From: CAYRUP01 sp964489265
Lineage (GTDB): Bacteria > Pseudomonadota > Gammaproteobacteria > DSM-16500
Direction: 5' to 3'
DNA: 64,000 nucleotides
Assembly (NCBI GenBank): GCA_964489265.1
Contig: CAZAXX010000001.1
Coordinates: 1 to 64,000, forward strand
The position numbers were made by a program, and so were the translations under genes. The notes beneath the pieces are model-generated. The model searched no databases. It was not told where the DNA came from and saw only the letters and a program-made list of their open reading frames with translations. How positions within the stretch are numbered: the stretch's first letter is position 1; each line of letters opens with the position of its first letter. Below are positions 46,114 to 54,529 of this stretch, piece by piece.

Positions 46114-47309
46114 CAACTCGGCGCGCCCCTGTTTGTTTTAAAATAAAAACACCCAAGCAAACAACCAACCCCAATCCAGCCACTCACATACCAAAGCATC
46201 TGCCCACCAAAATGATAATACACATACCCACCCAAGAGCGGCCCCATCACGCGGCTACTAGCGAAAATCATGCGAAACAAGCCAAGGCTATGGCCTTTTT
46301 TTGCGGTGCTCGAATTTTGATAGCAAACAAGTTGCGCGACGCTGAAAAATATAATTTCGCCCAAGGTGTAAATCACACAGGAAAGCATGGCTAACACAAA
46401 TAAAGATGTCATGCTCAACAAAAACATGCCCAGACCGATGAAAAAACTTCCGATGCCTAATAACAGAATTTTATTAAAATCCCGCACAAACTGGCCAATC
46501 GGAACTTCGCAGAGAATCACCAGTAACGTATTCAAAAAGAATAAAATACTCACTCCCTGCATACCTAGTTCTGCAAATGTATGTTTAATGTAAAGAGGAT
46601 ACGTCGCACTTAATTGCGAAATAATCATGCCTACCAAAAAGACACAGAATAAAACAAAGGGTAACCTTGTTGTTGCTTGCTGTTCTGAAATGGATTTCGG
46701 CTCAGAAATTTTTTTCTCTTTTTTATAAGCTGATTGATAGCGATAAACATGACAAGCAAGTAAAAACAACACGGAACTTGAGGTCAGAAAAATAATATGA
46801 AATCCAAACTGACTGATTTGCCCAATAATAAGAGCAGAAAGGCCCAGTCCAAGATTTGCAGTCGTTGATAATAAATTAATTGATTTTAACCGTTGCGCTT
46901 CTTCCGCTTCACATTGTTGCAAGACAAACAATGAATTTGCTGTAATAAATCCATACGAAGCGCAGCCTAATACGAACATATTAAACATTAGAAAATAGCA
47001 ATTGCTTAGTTTAATTAATGCAAAATAGCCTAATGCTTGAATGAAAAGACAGGTTGCAGAAATTAATGGAGGAGAAAATCGATCGGACAGTTTGCCGCCG
47101 AATAATCCACCGGGAATTGCGCCTACACCATAACACGCAATGATCATGCCGGCAGTGGCAATGGTAAAATGTAATTCGGTTACAAAATAAATGCTAAGAA
47201 AATAAAAAACCCCAATCATTGATGATTCAATGAGATTTAATACAATGCCATGCCAGGCAGAAACAGATAATCCTCTATAATTTTTCGCGTAAGTACTCAC
47301 AAAATTCAT
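46110..47309 (-). CDS. MFS transporter, putative exporter of the borosin operon
   Basis: The 399-residue protein has about twelve hydrophobic helices and the MFS loop motif GGLFGGKLSDRF between helices 2 and 3. It starts five bases after the alpha-N-methyltransferase stop on the same strand, so the two are co-transcribed. A drug-efflux-type MFS next to a RiPP-modifying enzyme would fit product export or self-protection; this is inferred. Confidence 0.8.
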   Translation of the reverse strand: MNFVSTYAKNYRGLSVSAWHGIVLNLIESSMIGVFYFLSIYFVTELHFTIATAGMIIACYGVGAIPGGLFGGKLSDRFSPPLISATCLFIQALGYFALIKLSNCYFLMFNMFVLGCASYGFITANSLFVLQQCEAEEAQRLKSINLLSTTANLGLGLSALIIGQISQFGFHIIFLTSSSVLFLLACHVYRYQSAYKKEKKISEPKSISEQQATTRLPFVLFCVFLVGMIISQLSATYPLYIKHTFAELGMQGVSILFFLNTLLVILCEVPIGQFVRDFNKILLLGIGSFFIGLGMFLLSMTSLFVLAMLSCVIYTLGEIIFFSVAQLVCYQNSSTAKKGHSLGLFRMIFASSRVMGPLLGGYVYYHFGGQMLWYVSGWIGVGCLLGCFYFKTNRGAPSC

Positions 47310-47314
47310 TACTT

Positions 47315-48079
47315 TTATCCCAGTTTTTTTAAGATAGTTAAATCACATTCGGTTTGAAATACAGGGGGAATATATAACGTGGAGATTCTAGAAAAATCAG
47401 CATGTGGCAAAGCGTCTAATTTAAATTGCTGAATGACGGGAGAAAAACCAGGATATTGGGCAGCTGAATATAACGTCACGAGATAATCAGCAGGGTAATA
47501 TTGCAGTAGATAATCACACAACAAAGCCGCACCTTTTGAATTATCCCATTTTTCTGGATGAGTGAGTGCGCCAATCACGCTGACTTGCCATAAAATAAGA
47601 TGACAAGATGGATCAATTTTTCGTTGTCGTATCAGTAAATCCGTTGCCTCAAAGGAAAGACAACCATGTGAACCTGGATCAATTAATAAATCTGCAAACA
47701 AACAAGCTTCAGCAGAAATCCCAGGCAGAATCGTAGCAGAATAACCTTCTTTTTTCGCTTGTTTTACGGCATTTAATGCAGGCGTTGCAAAAACGGTTGG
47801 ATGACCGTAGATGACCACACACACGTGTTGTTCTTGGCGGACTGCTTCTAAAATAGCATCAGCAATCGCTTGATAAGATTCACTGCGTAAGGAATGGCGA
47901 AAATAAATTGCATCCAACGATTCCGCTGATTGATTCGTTTGTTGAATCCATTCCTGCATGGCGGGTTCATTGACGAGATAGAAAACTTTATCCGCATTTG
48001 CAATATGAATTTTTGTCTCATGGGTCAAATGCGCAAGATATTTAATACCAGAACCCGTTACAACGAGTGACGCCTTCAT
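47315..48079 (-). CDS. borosin-type peptide alpha-N-methyltransferase (SonM-like, tetrapyrrole-methylase fold)
   Basis: The 254-residue protein starts with SLVVTGSGI, the SAM-binding TP-methylase loop. It has VIYGHPTVFA, ILPGISAEACLFADL, DPGSHGCLSFEA and ISTLYIPP. These match the split borosin methyltransferase SonM of Shewanella, which methylates backbone nitrogens of a separate precursor peptide. Active-site residues of that family are in place: Y59, R65, Y69 and Y91 (numbering from the ATG at 48079). The ORF can open at a TTG at 48085, but the ATG lies three bases after the precursor stop and is preferred. It lacks cobalamin- or heme-pathway neighbours, so a tetrapyrrole role is unlikely. 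Confidence 0.85.
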   Translation of the reverse strand: MKASLVVTGSGIKYLAHLTHETKIHIANADKVFYLVNEPAMQEWIQQTNQSAESLDAIYFRHSLRSESYQAIADAILEAVRQEQHVCVVIYGHPTVFATPALNAVKQAKKEGYSATILPGISAEACLFADLLIDPGSHGCLSFEATDLLIRQRKIDPSCHLILWQVSVIGALTHPEKWDNSKGAALLCDYLLQYYPADYLVTLYSAAQYPGFSPVIQQFKLDALPHADFSRISTLYIPPVFQTECDLTILKKLG

Positions 48080-48081
48080 AT

Positions 48082-48276
48082 TCAAATTTGAAAAACATGC
48101 GATTCATTCGCAAATCGATCAGTGCTGGAAATCTGTTTTTTAAGAGCTTCAGCATCATTGGATAAAAAAATAGTTTGCAAATCGAGTGGCAATGAATTTA
48201 ATAATTTGCTACGTTCTGGATGGTGCTCTGGATAGTGAGCTAATTTTTCTAATAACGCGATAATTGTATTTTTCAA
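48082..48276 (-). CDS. borosin precursor peptide, 64 residues
   Basis: A short ORF starts with TTG seven bases after a strong GGAGGAG and ends directly before the SonM-like gene. The leader part has helices (IIALLEKLAHYPEHH; LPLDLQTIFLSNDAEALKKQ) like the borosin binding domain of SonA, which is related to the LigA fold, including the LP..LQ....SND...LKK pattern. The C-terminal tail RFANESHVFQI (54-64) is the candidate core, where backbone methylation would be expected. It is too short for most gene finders and is usually called hypothetical. Confidence 0.75.
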   Translation of the reverse strand: MKNTIIALLEKLAHYPEHHPERSKLLNSLPLDLQTIFLSNDAEALKKQISSTDRFANESHVFQI

Positions 48277-48354
48277 TGGATTCTCCTCCGAAATACTATA
48301 GATTTGTGAGAGATATTCTCAGAAAATAGCGGCCAATTCAATAGAGTAATAAGT

Positions 48355-49707
48355 ATGCTCAAAAAACATGAAGTAAAGTCCATCATTATTATAGCCTTGC
48401 CGTTAATGGCTGCATTTCTCGCGCAAAGAGGCATGCAATTTATTGATACAGTCATGATGGGCTGGATCGGTCCCACGGCACTGGCAGCGGGTGCGTTGGG
48501 CACGGCAATTTTCGGAACGATATTAATCTCTTGCATGGGTGTTTTGAGTGCGATCGGGGTTTTTATCGTCCGTGCTAAAGGGGCGGGTCAACTGTCGCAC
48601 ATTCCATCGTTTCTACAACATGGATTTTATGTCGCATTTTTCTTATCAATTCCCAGCATGCTCATCATTTGGTTTGTTCCTTTCCTCTTATTAAAAATGG
48701 GGGAGGGGCCACTAATTGTCGAAGATACCGCACTTCTTTTGCATGGCATGGTCTGGGGATTTCCTGGATTTTTATTTTTTTTAGTGTTGCGTGAATTTAT
48801 TTCTGCATTTTCATTAACATTCGTTGTCATGGTCGTGTCACTCTTTTCAATTCCGCTGACGTTTGCAGCAAATTACATTTTAATTTATGGCAAATATCAT
48901 TTTCCAGCATTGGGTATTGCAGGGATTGGTTATGGCGGTTCTATTGTGATGTGGTTTATGTTTTTTTGTTTGTTGCTGTATAGCAAAAAACATTTACTAC
49001 TAAAAAATCATTTTGTTTTTCAATCGTTATTTTTAGATCGCAATAAACTCAGAGATTTGTTGCATCTTGGAATGCCGAGCGGTGGCTTATTTTTATTGGA
49101 AGCCACCATGTTTTTAGCAACCACAATAATGATGGGATATTTTGGTGTAGAGGCACTCGCGGCGCATCAAATTGCGTTGCAGTGCGTGAATATCGCATAT
49201 GCATTGCCTGTTGCTTTATCAATGGCTGCCGCATTGCAAGTTGGACATGCGGCGGGTGCTAAAAATCGCGTGCAAGCGGAGCGCTCCGCATGGCTTGCTT
49301 TGATAATGGTTTTGTTGACTTCCGGTATCATGGCCGTAATTTATATTTGGCAAGCAGATCCCATTGTGAATTTTTTCTTGGAAAAAAATTCAAGTCCAGA
49401 AGTACATTCGTTAGCAATGATTTTTTTAAAAATCGCTGCATTTTTCCTGTGTTTTGATGGATTGCAGTCGGTTGCGAATGGGTCGCTCAGAGGATTACGC
49501 GATACATTTATTCCCATGTTACTCAGCATCGCGTGTTACTGGGTGCTGGGAGCGGGTGGCGCATATTATTTCTCAATGCATACAACGCTTGGTGCGCGAG
49601 GAATCTGGTATGGTTTGACCATGGGGCTTTGCAGCACCGCTGTCATTTTGATTGCACGGTTTTTTGTAAAAGTTCGTCAGCCATTTTTAAATGGCATTAG
49701 TAAATAA
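48355..49707 (+). CDS. MATE-family multidrug/sodium efflux protein
   Basis: The 450-residue protein has twelve hydrophobic helices, with FIDTVMMGWIGPTALAAGALG and HQIALQCVNIAYALPVALSMA in the two halves as expected for MATE (NorM-type). It exports cationic compounds using an ion gradient. It is divergent from the borosin operon across 78 bp and followed after 11 bases by an SDR gene. Confidence 0.9.
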   Translation: MLKKHEVKSIIIIALPLMAAFLAQRGMQFIDTVMMGWIGPTALAAGALGTAIFGTILISCMGVLSAIGVFIVRAKGAGQLSHIPSFLQHGFYVAFFLSIPSMLIIWFVPFLLLKMGEGPLIVEDTALLLHGMVWGFPGFLFFLVLREFISAFSLTFVVMVVSLFSIPLTFAANYILIYGKYHFPALGIAGIGYGGSIVMWFMFFCLLLYSKKHLLLKNHFVFQSLFLDRNKLRDLLHLGMPSGGLFLLEATMFLATTIMMGYFGVEALAAHQIALQCVNIAYALPVALSMAAALQVGHAAGAKNRVQAERSAWLALIMVLLTSGIMAVIYIWQADPIVNFFLEKNSSPEVHSLAMIFLKIAAFFLCFDGLQSVANGSLRGLRDTFIPMLLSIACYWVLGAGGAYYFSMHTTLGARGIWYGLTMGLCSTAVILIARFFVKVRQPFLNGISK

Positions 49708-49718
49708 AAGGAAGAAGC

Positions 49719-50540
49719 ATGTTAAATTTAAAAAACAAAGTTGTTTTTATAACGGGTGCAAGTCGCGGGATTGGTCGTGAGATTGCTCTACGCTGTGCAC
49801 GTGATGGCGCTAAAATTGCAATTGCAGCAAAAACCGCAGAAGAGCATCCTAAATTAGAGGGAACGATTTATTCGGTTGCGAAAGAAATTACAGCAATGGG
49901 TGGTGAAGCGTTGCCGTTGATTGTTGATGTGCGAGATGAGGAAATGGTTTCGAATGCTGTGTTAAAAACAGTGGAAACATTTGGTGGGATTGATGTTTTG
50001 ATTAATAATGCCAGTGCAATCAATTTAAGTTCCACATTAAATTTAGCTCCAAAAAAATTCGATCTTATTTTTGCAGTTAATATGCGCGCGACATTTATGT
50101 GCTCGAAAATTTGTGTGCCTTATTTAAAACAATCGAGTAATCCTCATATACTCACCTTATCACCGCCTTTGAGTATGAAACCAAAATGGTTTAAAAAACA
50201 TGTGGCGTATACCATGTCAAAATATGGCATGAGTATGTGTACCTTGGGTATGGCCGATGAATTTAAAGCGGATGGGATTGCTGTCAATTCGCTGTGGCCG
50301 AAAACCATTATTGCAACGGCAGCTATTGCGAATAATATTTCGAAAATTATTTATCATATGAGTCGGAAACCCAGCATTGTAGCGGATGCTGCGTATGAAA
50401 TTATTACGAGCGATAGTAAACTCGTGACTGGGAATTTCTTTATTGATGAAGCGTTATTAAGAGAGAAGGGTGTGACTAATTTCGGGCAATATGCAATGCA
50501 TCGCTTTCTTCCGGTGTTGCGTGATATTTTTGTGGATTGA
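49719..50540 (+). CDS. short-chain dehydrogenase (HSDL2-like)
   Basis: The 273-residue protein has VFITGASRGIGREIAL, INNAS and the catalytic Tyr-x3-Lys in YTMSKYGMSM. AKTAEEHPKLEGTIYSVAKE and the later MKPKWFKKHVAYTMSKYG are typical of the HSDL2 subgroup, whose substrate is unknown. AAAGGA precedes the ATG. It is probably co-transcribed with the MATE gene. Confidence 0.88.
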   Translation: MLNLKNKVVFITGASRGIGREIALRCARDGAKIAIAAKTAEEHPKLEGTIYSVAKEITAMGGEALPLIVDVRDEEMVSNAVLKTVETFGGIDVLINNASAINLSSTLNLAPKKFDLIFAVNMRATFMCSKICVPYLKQSSNPHILTLSPPLSMKPKWFKKHVAYTMSKYGMSMCTLGMADEFKADGIAVNSLWPKTIIATAAIANNISKIIYHMSRKPSIVADAAYEIITSDSKLVTGNFFIDEALLREKGVTNFGQYAMHRFLPVLRDIFVD

Positions 50541-50568
50541 ATGTTATTCCTTTGTCATCAACTGCAAT

Positions 50569-50599
50569 TAGATGCCAGCTAAGAGCATGCTGGCATCTA
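50569..50599. terminator. hairpin TAGATGCCAGC...GCTGGCATCTA
   Basis: Eleven-bp perfect arms and a nine-base loop lie between the SDR gene and the convergent gene at 50597. The right arm includes the stop codon of that gene. Likely a shared terminator. Confidence 0.7.
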
Positions 50600-52009
50600 G
50601 GGATGTTGGTTTTTTCTCATCCTTGTACTAGATGACGGAAGTGACACCATCATAAACCCCTCCGGACTCTCGACTTCTGCATCAGATGACTTAAGACTGA
50701 GTGCAGGATCAGGTCGACCTAATACACTACAAATAGAATCTCTTTCTGCTTTTTTCAAAATAGGCTCAGGTAAGCTTAACAGGGCATTTATCCAATCATC
50801 AAAGCGCTTTTGATTTTCAGGCGTCATAAAAGCAAGTAATTCTTTATGCCCTTCTTGCGTTGATATTTTCATCACATTCACACCAGAGGTCGCCGTATAG
50901 ATTTTATCGAACAAGTGTGAATAAAGCCCCAGTGTGATTCTGGTCAATAGATTTTCTGAATAGTTCATAAGATCATAGATTTTAGTACCAACCTGAGATG
51001 GATCACCGCTGTATATATAAAGCGTCAGATAGGCGGGAGGAGCAACAAGACCTAAAGGGCCTGCAGGCAATAGCGCTGCGTGGGCACCAAAAAACATTAG
51101 CCCAAATGAGGTAACTTTTTTTATGGCTTTGTATTCTCTCATCTCATGGGAAAACTCATCTTTTACTTCTAATTCGTCACGAAAACCTCGAAGCTCAGCA
51201 TTCAATGCACCAAACTTCTCTGGCAAATCGGGAGTACCCAGCAGATCAGATAATTGTCGCAGCAAATCATCTCGATTTGCTGAGGTTAGTTGTGAATGGT
51301 GCGTTACTTTGAGAAACGATATGCAGAGCTTATAAAGTTCGCTACCACGCGTAAAAAAAGTACCGTTGGGATCTAAATGTTTGTACTGAAAGGCGATATG
51401 CATCACGACAAATAAAAGTAATCCGAGACGAATTTTTATTTCTTCTGCGTGATTAAGACAATGTGTATCAACAAATTGAATAAATTCTATGATTAACTGA
51501 CGATCCGGGTTATCTGGATCTGTTGTTAAGTCGCGATATTTTTGCGGTAATATTTTAATAAAATCGCGCAAAACCTCGAGCGTTCCGACTGCCGAGGTTA
51601 ATTCATTTACTTTCAAATCAGTCGAAACGATTTCTCTCAGCGACGTTGCAACCATTTTTTCAAATTCTTCTTTACTATAAGAAAAGTAAGGATAAGGAAT
51701 CGTGTGAGGCTCAAATTCTGTTTTCACATAGTTATAAAATTCGACAAGGTGGATAAGACATTGATCATTTTGCAAAGCACTCGGTTCAATGCCTTCTGCG
51801 ACAAAGACGCCCGTTAAATTAGGCATCTCGTTTACTATTGCATACACCAATAGTCCTCGCGCGGCTTCTAAATGCGTTTCATCTTTGGTTAATTGAGAAA
51901 GCAGTCGCCCTAATTCAAAATCATCGTTAGAAAAAATATAAGGTGAGCTAGTTGCAATTTTTTTTGCAATAGCTCTTAAGGTTTCCAGTGAAATTTCGAC
52001 ATACGACAT
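50597..52009 (-). CDS. unrecognised protein with an internal hydrophobic segment
   Basis: The 470-residue protein is mainly helical. A hydrophobic stretch around 303-330 (SFGLMFFGAHAALLPAGPLG) could span a membrane. There is no signal peptide. The C-terminus is Ser-rich and basic. No family recognised. A good AAGGA precedes the ATG. It could be a lineage-specific effector, without proof. Confidence 0.6.
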   Translation of the reverse strand: MSYVEISLETLRAIAKKIATSSPYIFSNDDFELGRLLSQLTKDETHLEAARGLLVYAIVNEMPNLTGVFVAEGIEPSALQNDQCLIHLVEFYNYVKTEFEPHTIPYPYFSYSKEEFEKMVATSLREIVSTDLKVNELTSAVGTLEVLRDFIKILPQKYRDLTTDPDNPDRQLIIEFIQFVDTHCLNHAEEIKIRLGLLLFVVMHIAFQYKHLDPNGTFFTRGSELYKLCISFLKVTHHSQLTSANRDDLLRQLSDLLGTPDLPEKFGALNAELRGFRDELEVKDEFSHEMREYKAIKKVTSFGLMFFGAHAALLPAGPLGLVAPPAYLTLYIYSGDPSQVGTKIYDLMNYSENLLTRITLGLYSHLFDKIYTATSGVNVMKISTQEGHKELLAFMTPENQKRFDDWINALLSLPEPILKKAERDSICSVLGRPDPALSLKSSDAEVESPEGFMMVSLPSSSTRMRKNQHP

Positions 52010-52082
52010 AACAAATCCTTTGAATGAAAAACTCCCTTGAGCTGGGAAAGATTAGCACAGGATTTCTTAAGATAACCTTAAA

Positions 52083-52249
52083 TATACCTTTCACTAATGG
52101 TTTTTAGGTATTTCTAGCATCCCATCTGCGGGCCATCTTGTACATGAAAAAAAGCTTGCATATGAATAACTATGCGCGCATTTTTTCATATACAATCTGA
52201 CCCACATCTGGGTGCTATAAACACCTAAAAACCATTAGTAAAAGGTATA
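52083..52249. repeat. 167-bp near-palindrome, MITE-like hairpin
   Basis: The outer 28 bp (52083-52110 and its complement up to 52249, starting TATACC and ending GGTATA) match with one or two differences. The match continues inward with scattered mismatches to the centre near 52166. No coding potential was seen. The TA at both ends resembles the TA target site of Tc1/mariner or IS630-type elements. No transposase is in the window. Confidence 0.75.
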
Positions 52250-52274
52250 GTGCGCGGCGCGGAGGATAGCACTT

Positions 52275-52622
52275 CTATTCCTCTTCATCAATAATCACAT
52301 TAAATTTATTAGTCACCATTCCACACGAATTTTTCGCTTTTACCGTGATATCAAAATCATCTTTCCTTTCCGCTTTCACTTGAATGACGCCAGTCGTTTT
52401 ATTAATCGTCACTTTATTTTTTGAATTTTTCGGATGAGCTGTGACACTGTAAGTCAGTTTATCGCCGCTAAAAATCGCAGCCGTTGCAATCGTTCCTGTG
52501 TTGGTCGCAATAATGTCCCAATTTTGCATGGGCTTTACCACTTTTGGAATATCATTGCATGGAGCCGCCTGTGCTACGTTGAAAGCAACTAACCCAATCA
52601 TCAGCATAAATCGTTTTTTCAT
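52275..52622 (-). CDS. small exported protein with a cadherin/Ig-like fold
   Basis: The 115-residue protein has a signal peptide (cleavage near AQAAPC) and one beta-sandwich-like domain with LTYSVTAHP and TGVIQVKAERKDDFDITVKA, typical of Ig- or cadherin-like repeats. It has two Cys. The C-terminus is acidic (IDEEE). It probably binds or scaffolds at the surface; function unknown. AAAGGAG precedes the ATG. Confidence 0.7.
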   Translation of the reverse strand: MKKRFMLMIGLVAFNVAQAAPCNDIPKVVKPMQNWDIIATNTGTIATAAIFSGDKLTYSVTAHPKNSKNKVTINKTTGVIQVKAERKDDFDITVKAKNSCGMVTNKFNVIIDEEE

Positions 52623-52679
52623 AACAAACTCCTTTTTATTAATAGTATACTACCCTAAACCAGATCAAGGGTAATAACA

Positions 52680-54446
52680 ATGAAGACAGCCCCATCGTTG
52701 CAGCATTTTTTAATTAATCTAATAAAACCTTATAAAGGCTATCTTTCATTGATGGCTTTAGTCGGAATACTTTGGGCCATCATCAATACATTTTTACCCT
52801 ACACACTGAAGCTCATCATTGATCATGTGGTTTTATTTACGGGAAATAAAGCTGAATTATTTCAAACAATATTACCTTATCTCGCAACCTATCTTTTGTT
52901 GTGGACAACGCAATGCTTGAATATGCGATTTTTAGATTGGGTGAAATTGATGTTTTTCCCGAATTTGCGCGAAGATGTGATGACAAATATGTTTGGTTAT
53001 TTGAATCAACATTCTCACCAGTATTTTCAAAATAATTTTGCAGGCAGTCTGGTTAATAAAATTCTGGATATGCAATCCGGTGTTGTTGATATCTTTACGA
53101 CACTTGATGATTTATATGCGCAGATGTTTGGAATTAGCGTTGCCGTCATTATTTTATTGTTTGTGCATCCTATTTTTGCAGTCATTTTAGTCGGTTGGGC
53201 ATTGGCATTTTTATGCATTACGTTTCTTTTTTTAAAACCCATTCAAATTTTGTCACATGATTTTGCAGAAAGTAAAACGGCTGTAGTGGGGCGAATGGTT
53301 GACAGCATGAGTAATATTCTCAATGTCAGGTTGTTTGCGCGCAACAAAGAAGAAAATAATTATATTCATAAAAGCATTAAAACGGCAGTCAATAATGATA
53401 GATCGATGCAGCGCAAAATTATCAAGATGCGGATTTTTTGGGATATCAGTATCGTTTCATTAATTAGTTTAAATTTGATTATCTTGCTGCATATGTATAG
53501 TAAAAATTTAGTGACAATCGGTGATTTTACTTTTGTCATTTCAATATCGATTAGTATTTTATGGAATTTGTGGTTTTTAGCCAGTCAGTTTGTTTCATTT
53601 TCAGAGCAGGTTGGTTTATGTAAACAAGCACTTTCGATTATCACCGAACCACACGGCATTGTAGATTCTCCAGATGCAAAACCGTTGGTTATTTCCCAGG
53701 GAAAAATTCAATTTCATGATGTGACGTTTCATTATGATGAGGGAGCACGTTTGTTTAAAAATAAAAATGTGCTGATCGAAGGCGGCCAAAAAGTTGGCTT
53801 GGTTGGTTTTACCGGAAGTGGCAAAAGTACTTTTGTGAATTTAATTTTGCGCTTGTTTGAAGTGGAATCGGGTGAAATTACGATTGATAATCAAAATATA
53901 AATCAGGTAACACAGCAATCATTGCGCGAACAAATTGCATTAATCCCGCAAGATATCAGTCTTTTTCATCGCACATTAATGGAAAATATTCAGTTTGGTG
54001 ATAGCAAAGCATCTCACGATCAAGTGATTGAAGTTGCGAAGAAAGCGCATTGCCATGAATTTATTAGCGAGCTCACAGAAGGTTATCAATCGATGGTGGG
54101 TGAGCGGGGAATTAAATTATCGGGTGGTCAGCGACAACGTATTGCTATTGCGAGAGCAATGTTGAAGAACTCGCCGATTTTAATTTTAGATGAAGCAACG
54201 TCGGCACTGGATTCTGTCACAGAAAAATATATCCAAGATGCACTCAATCAAATTATGCAAAATAAGACAACGATTGTGATCGCGCATCGTTTATCGACTC
54301 TGGCAAAAATGGACACTATTTTAGTGTTTGATAAGGGTGAAATTATTGAAGAGGGGAGTCATGCACAGCTAGTCGCGAAAGATGGGCATTATGCAAAAAT
54401 GTGGAAAATGCAGGCCGGTGGATTTTTGCCGGAGATGGAAAATTGA
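52680..54446 (+). CDS. ABC exporter, permease and ATPase fused (MsbA-like)
   Basis: The 588-residue protein has a six-helix type-I exporter membrane domain (about 1-325) and an ATPase domain with Walker A GFTGSGKST, the signature LSGGQRQRIAIARAML, Walker B LILDEATSALD and the His switch IAHRLST. It acts as a homodimer and could export lipid, peptide or drug. The substrate is not shown. It stands alone, near the unrecognised proteins. Confidence 0.9.
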   Translation: MKTAPSLQHFLINLIKPYKGYLSLMALVGILWAIINTFLPYTLKLIIDHVVLFTGNKAELFQTILPYLATYLLLWTTQCLNMRFLDWVKLMFFPNLREDVMTNMFGYLNQHSHQYFQNNFAGSLVNKILDMQSGVVDIFTTLDDLYAQMFGISVAVIILLFVHPIFAVILVGWALAFLCITFLFLKPIQILSHDFAESKTAVVGRMVDSMSNILNVRLFARNKEENNYIHKSIKTAVNNDRSMQRKIIKMRIFWDISIVSLISLNLIILLHMYSKNLVTIGDFTFVISISISILWNLWFLASQFVSFSEQVGLCKQALSIITEPHGIVDSPDAKPLVISQGKIQFHDVTFHYDEGARLFKNKNVLIEGGQKVGLVGFTGSGKSTFVNLILRLFEVESGEITIDNQNINQVTQQSLREQIALIPQDISLFHRTLMENIQFGDSKASHDQVIEVAKKAHCHEFISELTEGYQSMVGERGIKLSGGQRQRIAIARAMLKNSPILILDEATSALDSVTEKYIQDALNQIMQNKTTIVIAHRLSTLAKMDTILVFDKGEIIEEGSHAQLVAKDGHYAKMWKMQAGGFLPEMEN

Positions 54447-54529
54447 TGCAAAATATGCGCTATGTTTTGTTTTATTTATGATATTATTACGCGTGGTGTT
54501 CATTAATCATTTTTTAGGTAAATATTTGC

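Noticed and set aside
47315..48079. Tetrapyrrole (cobalamin or siroheme) methylase reading of the TP-methylase gene
   Set aside because: No tetrapyrrole pathway gene is near. The motif set and the small upstream gene fit the borosin branch better.
48273..48536. 87-codon minus-strand ORF reaching into the MATE gene
   Set aside because: It overlaps the MATE start on the other strand and the borosin precursor's control region, without a ribosome site.
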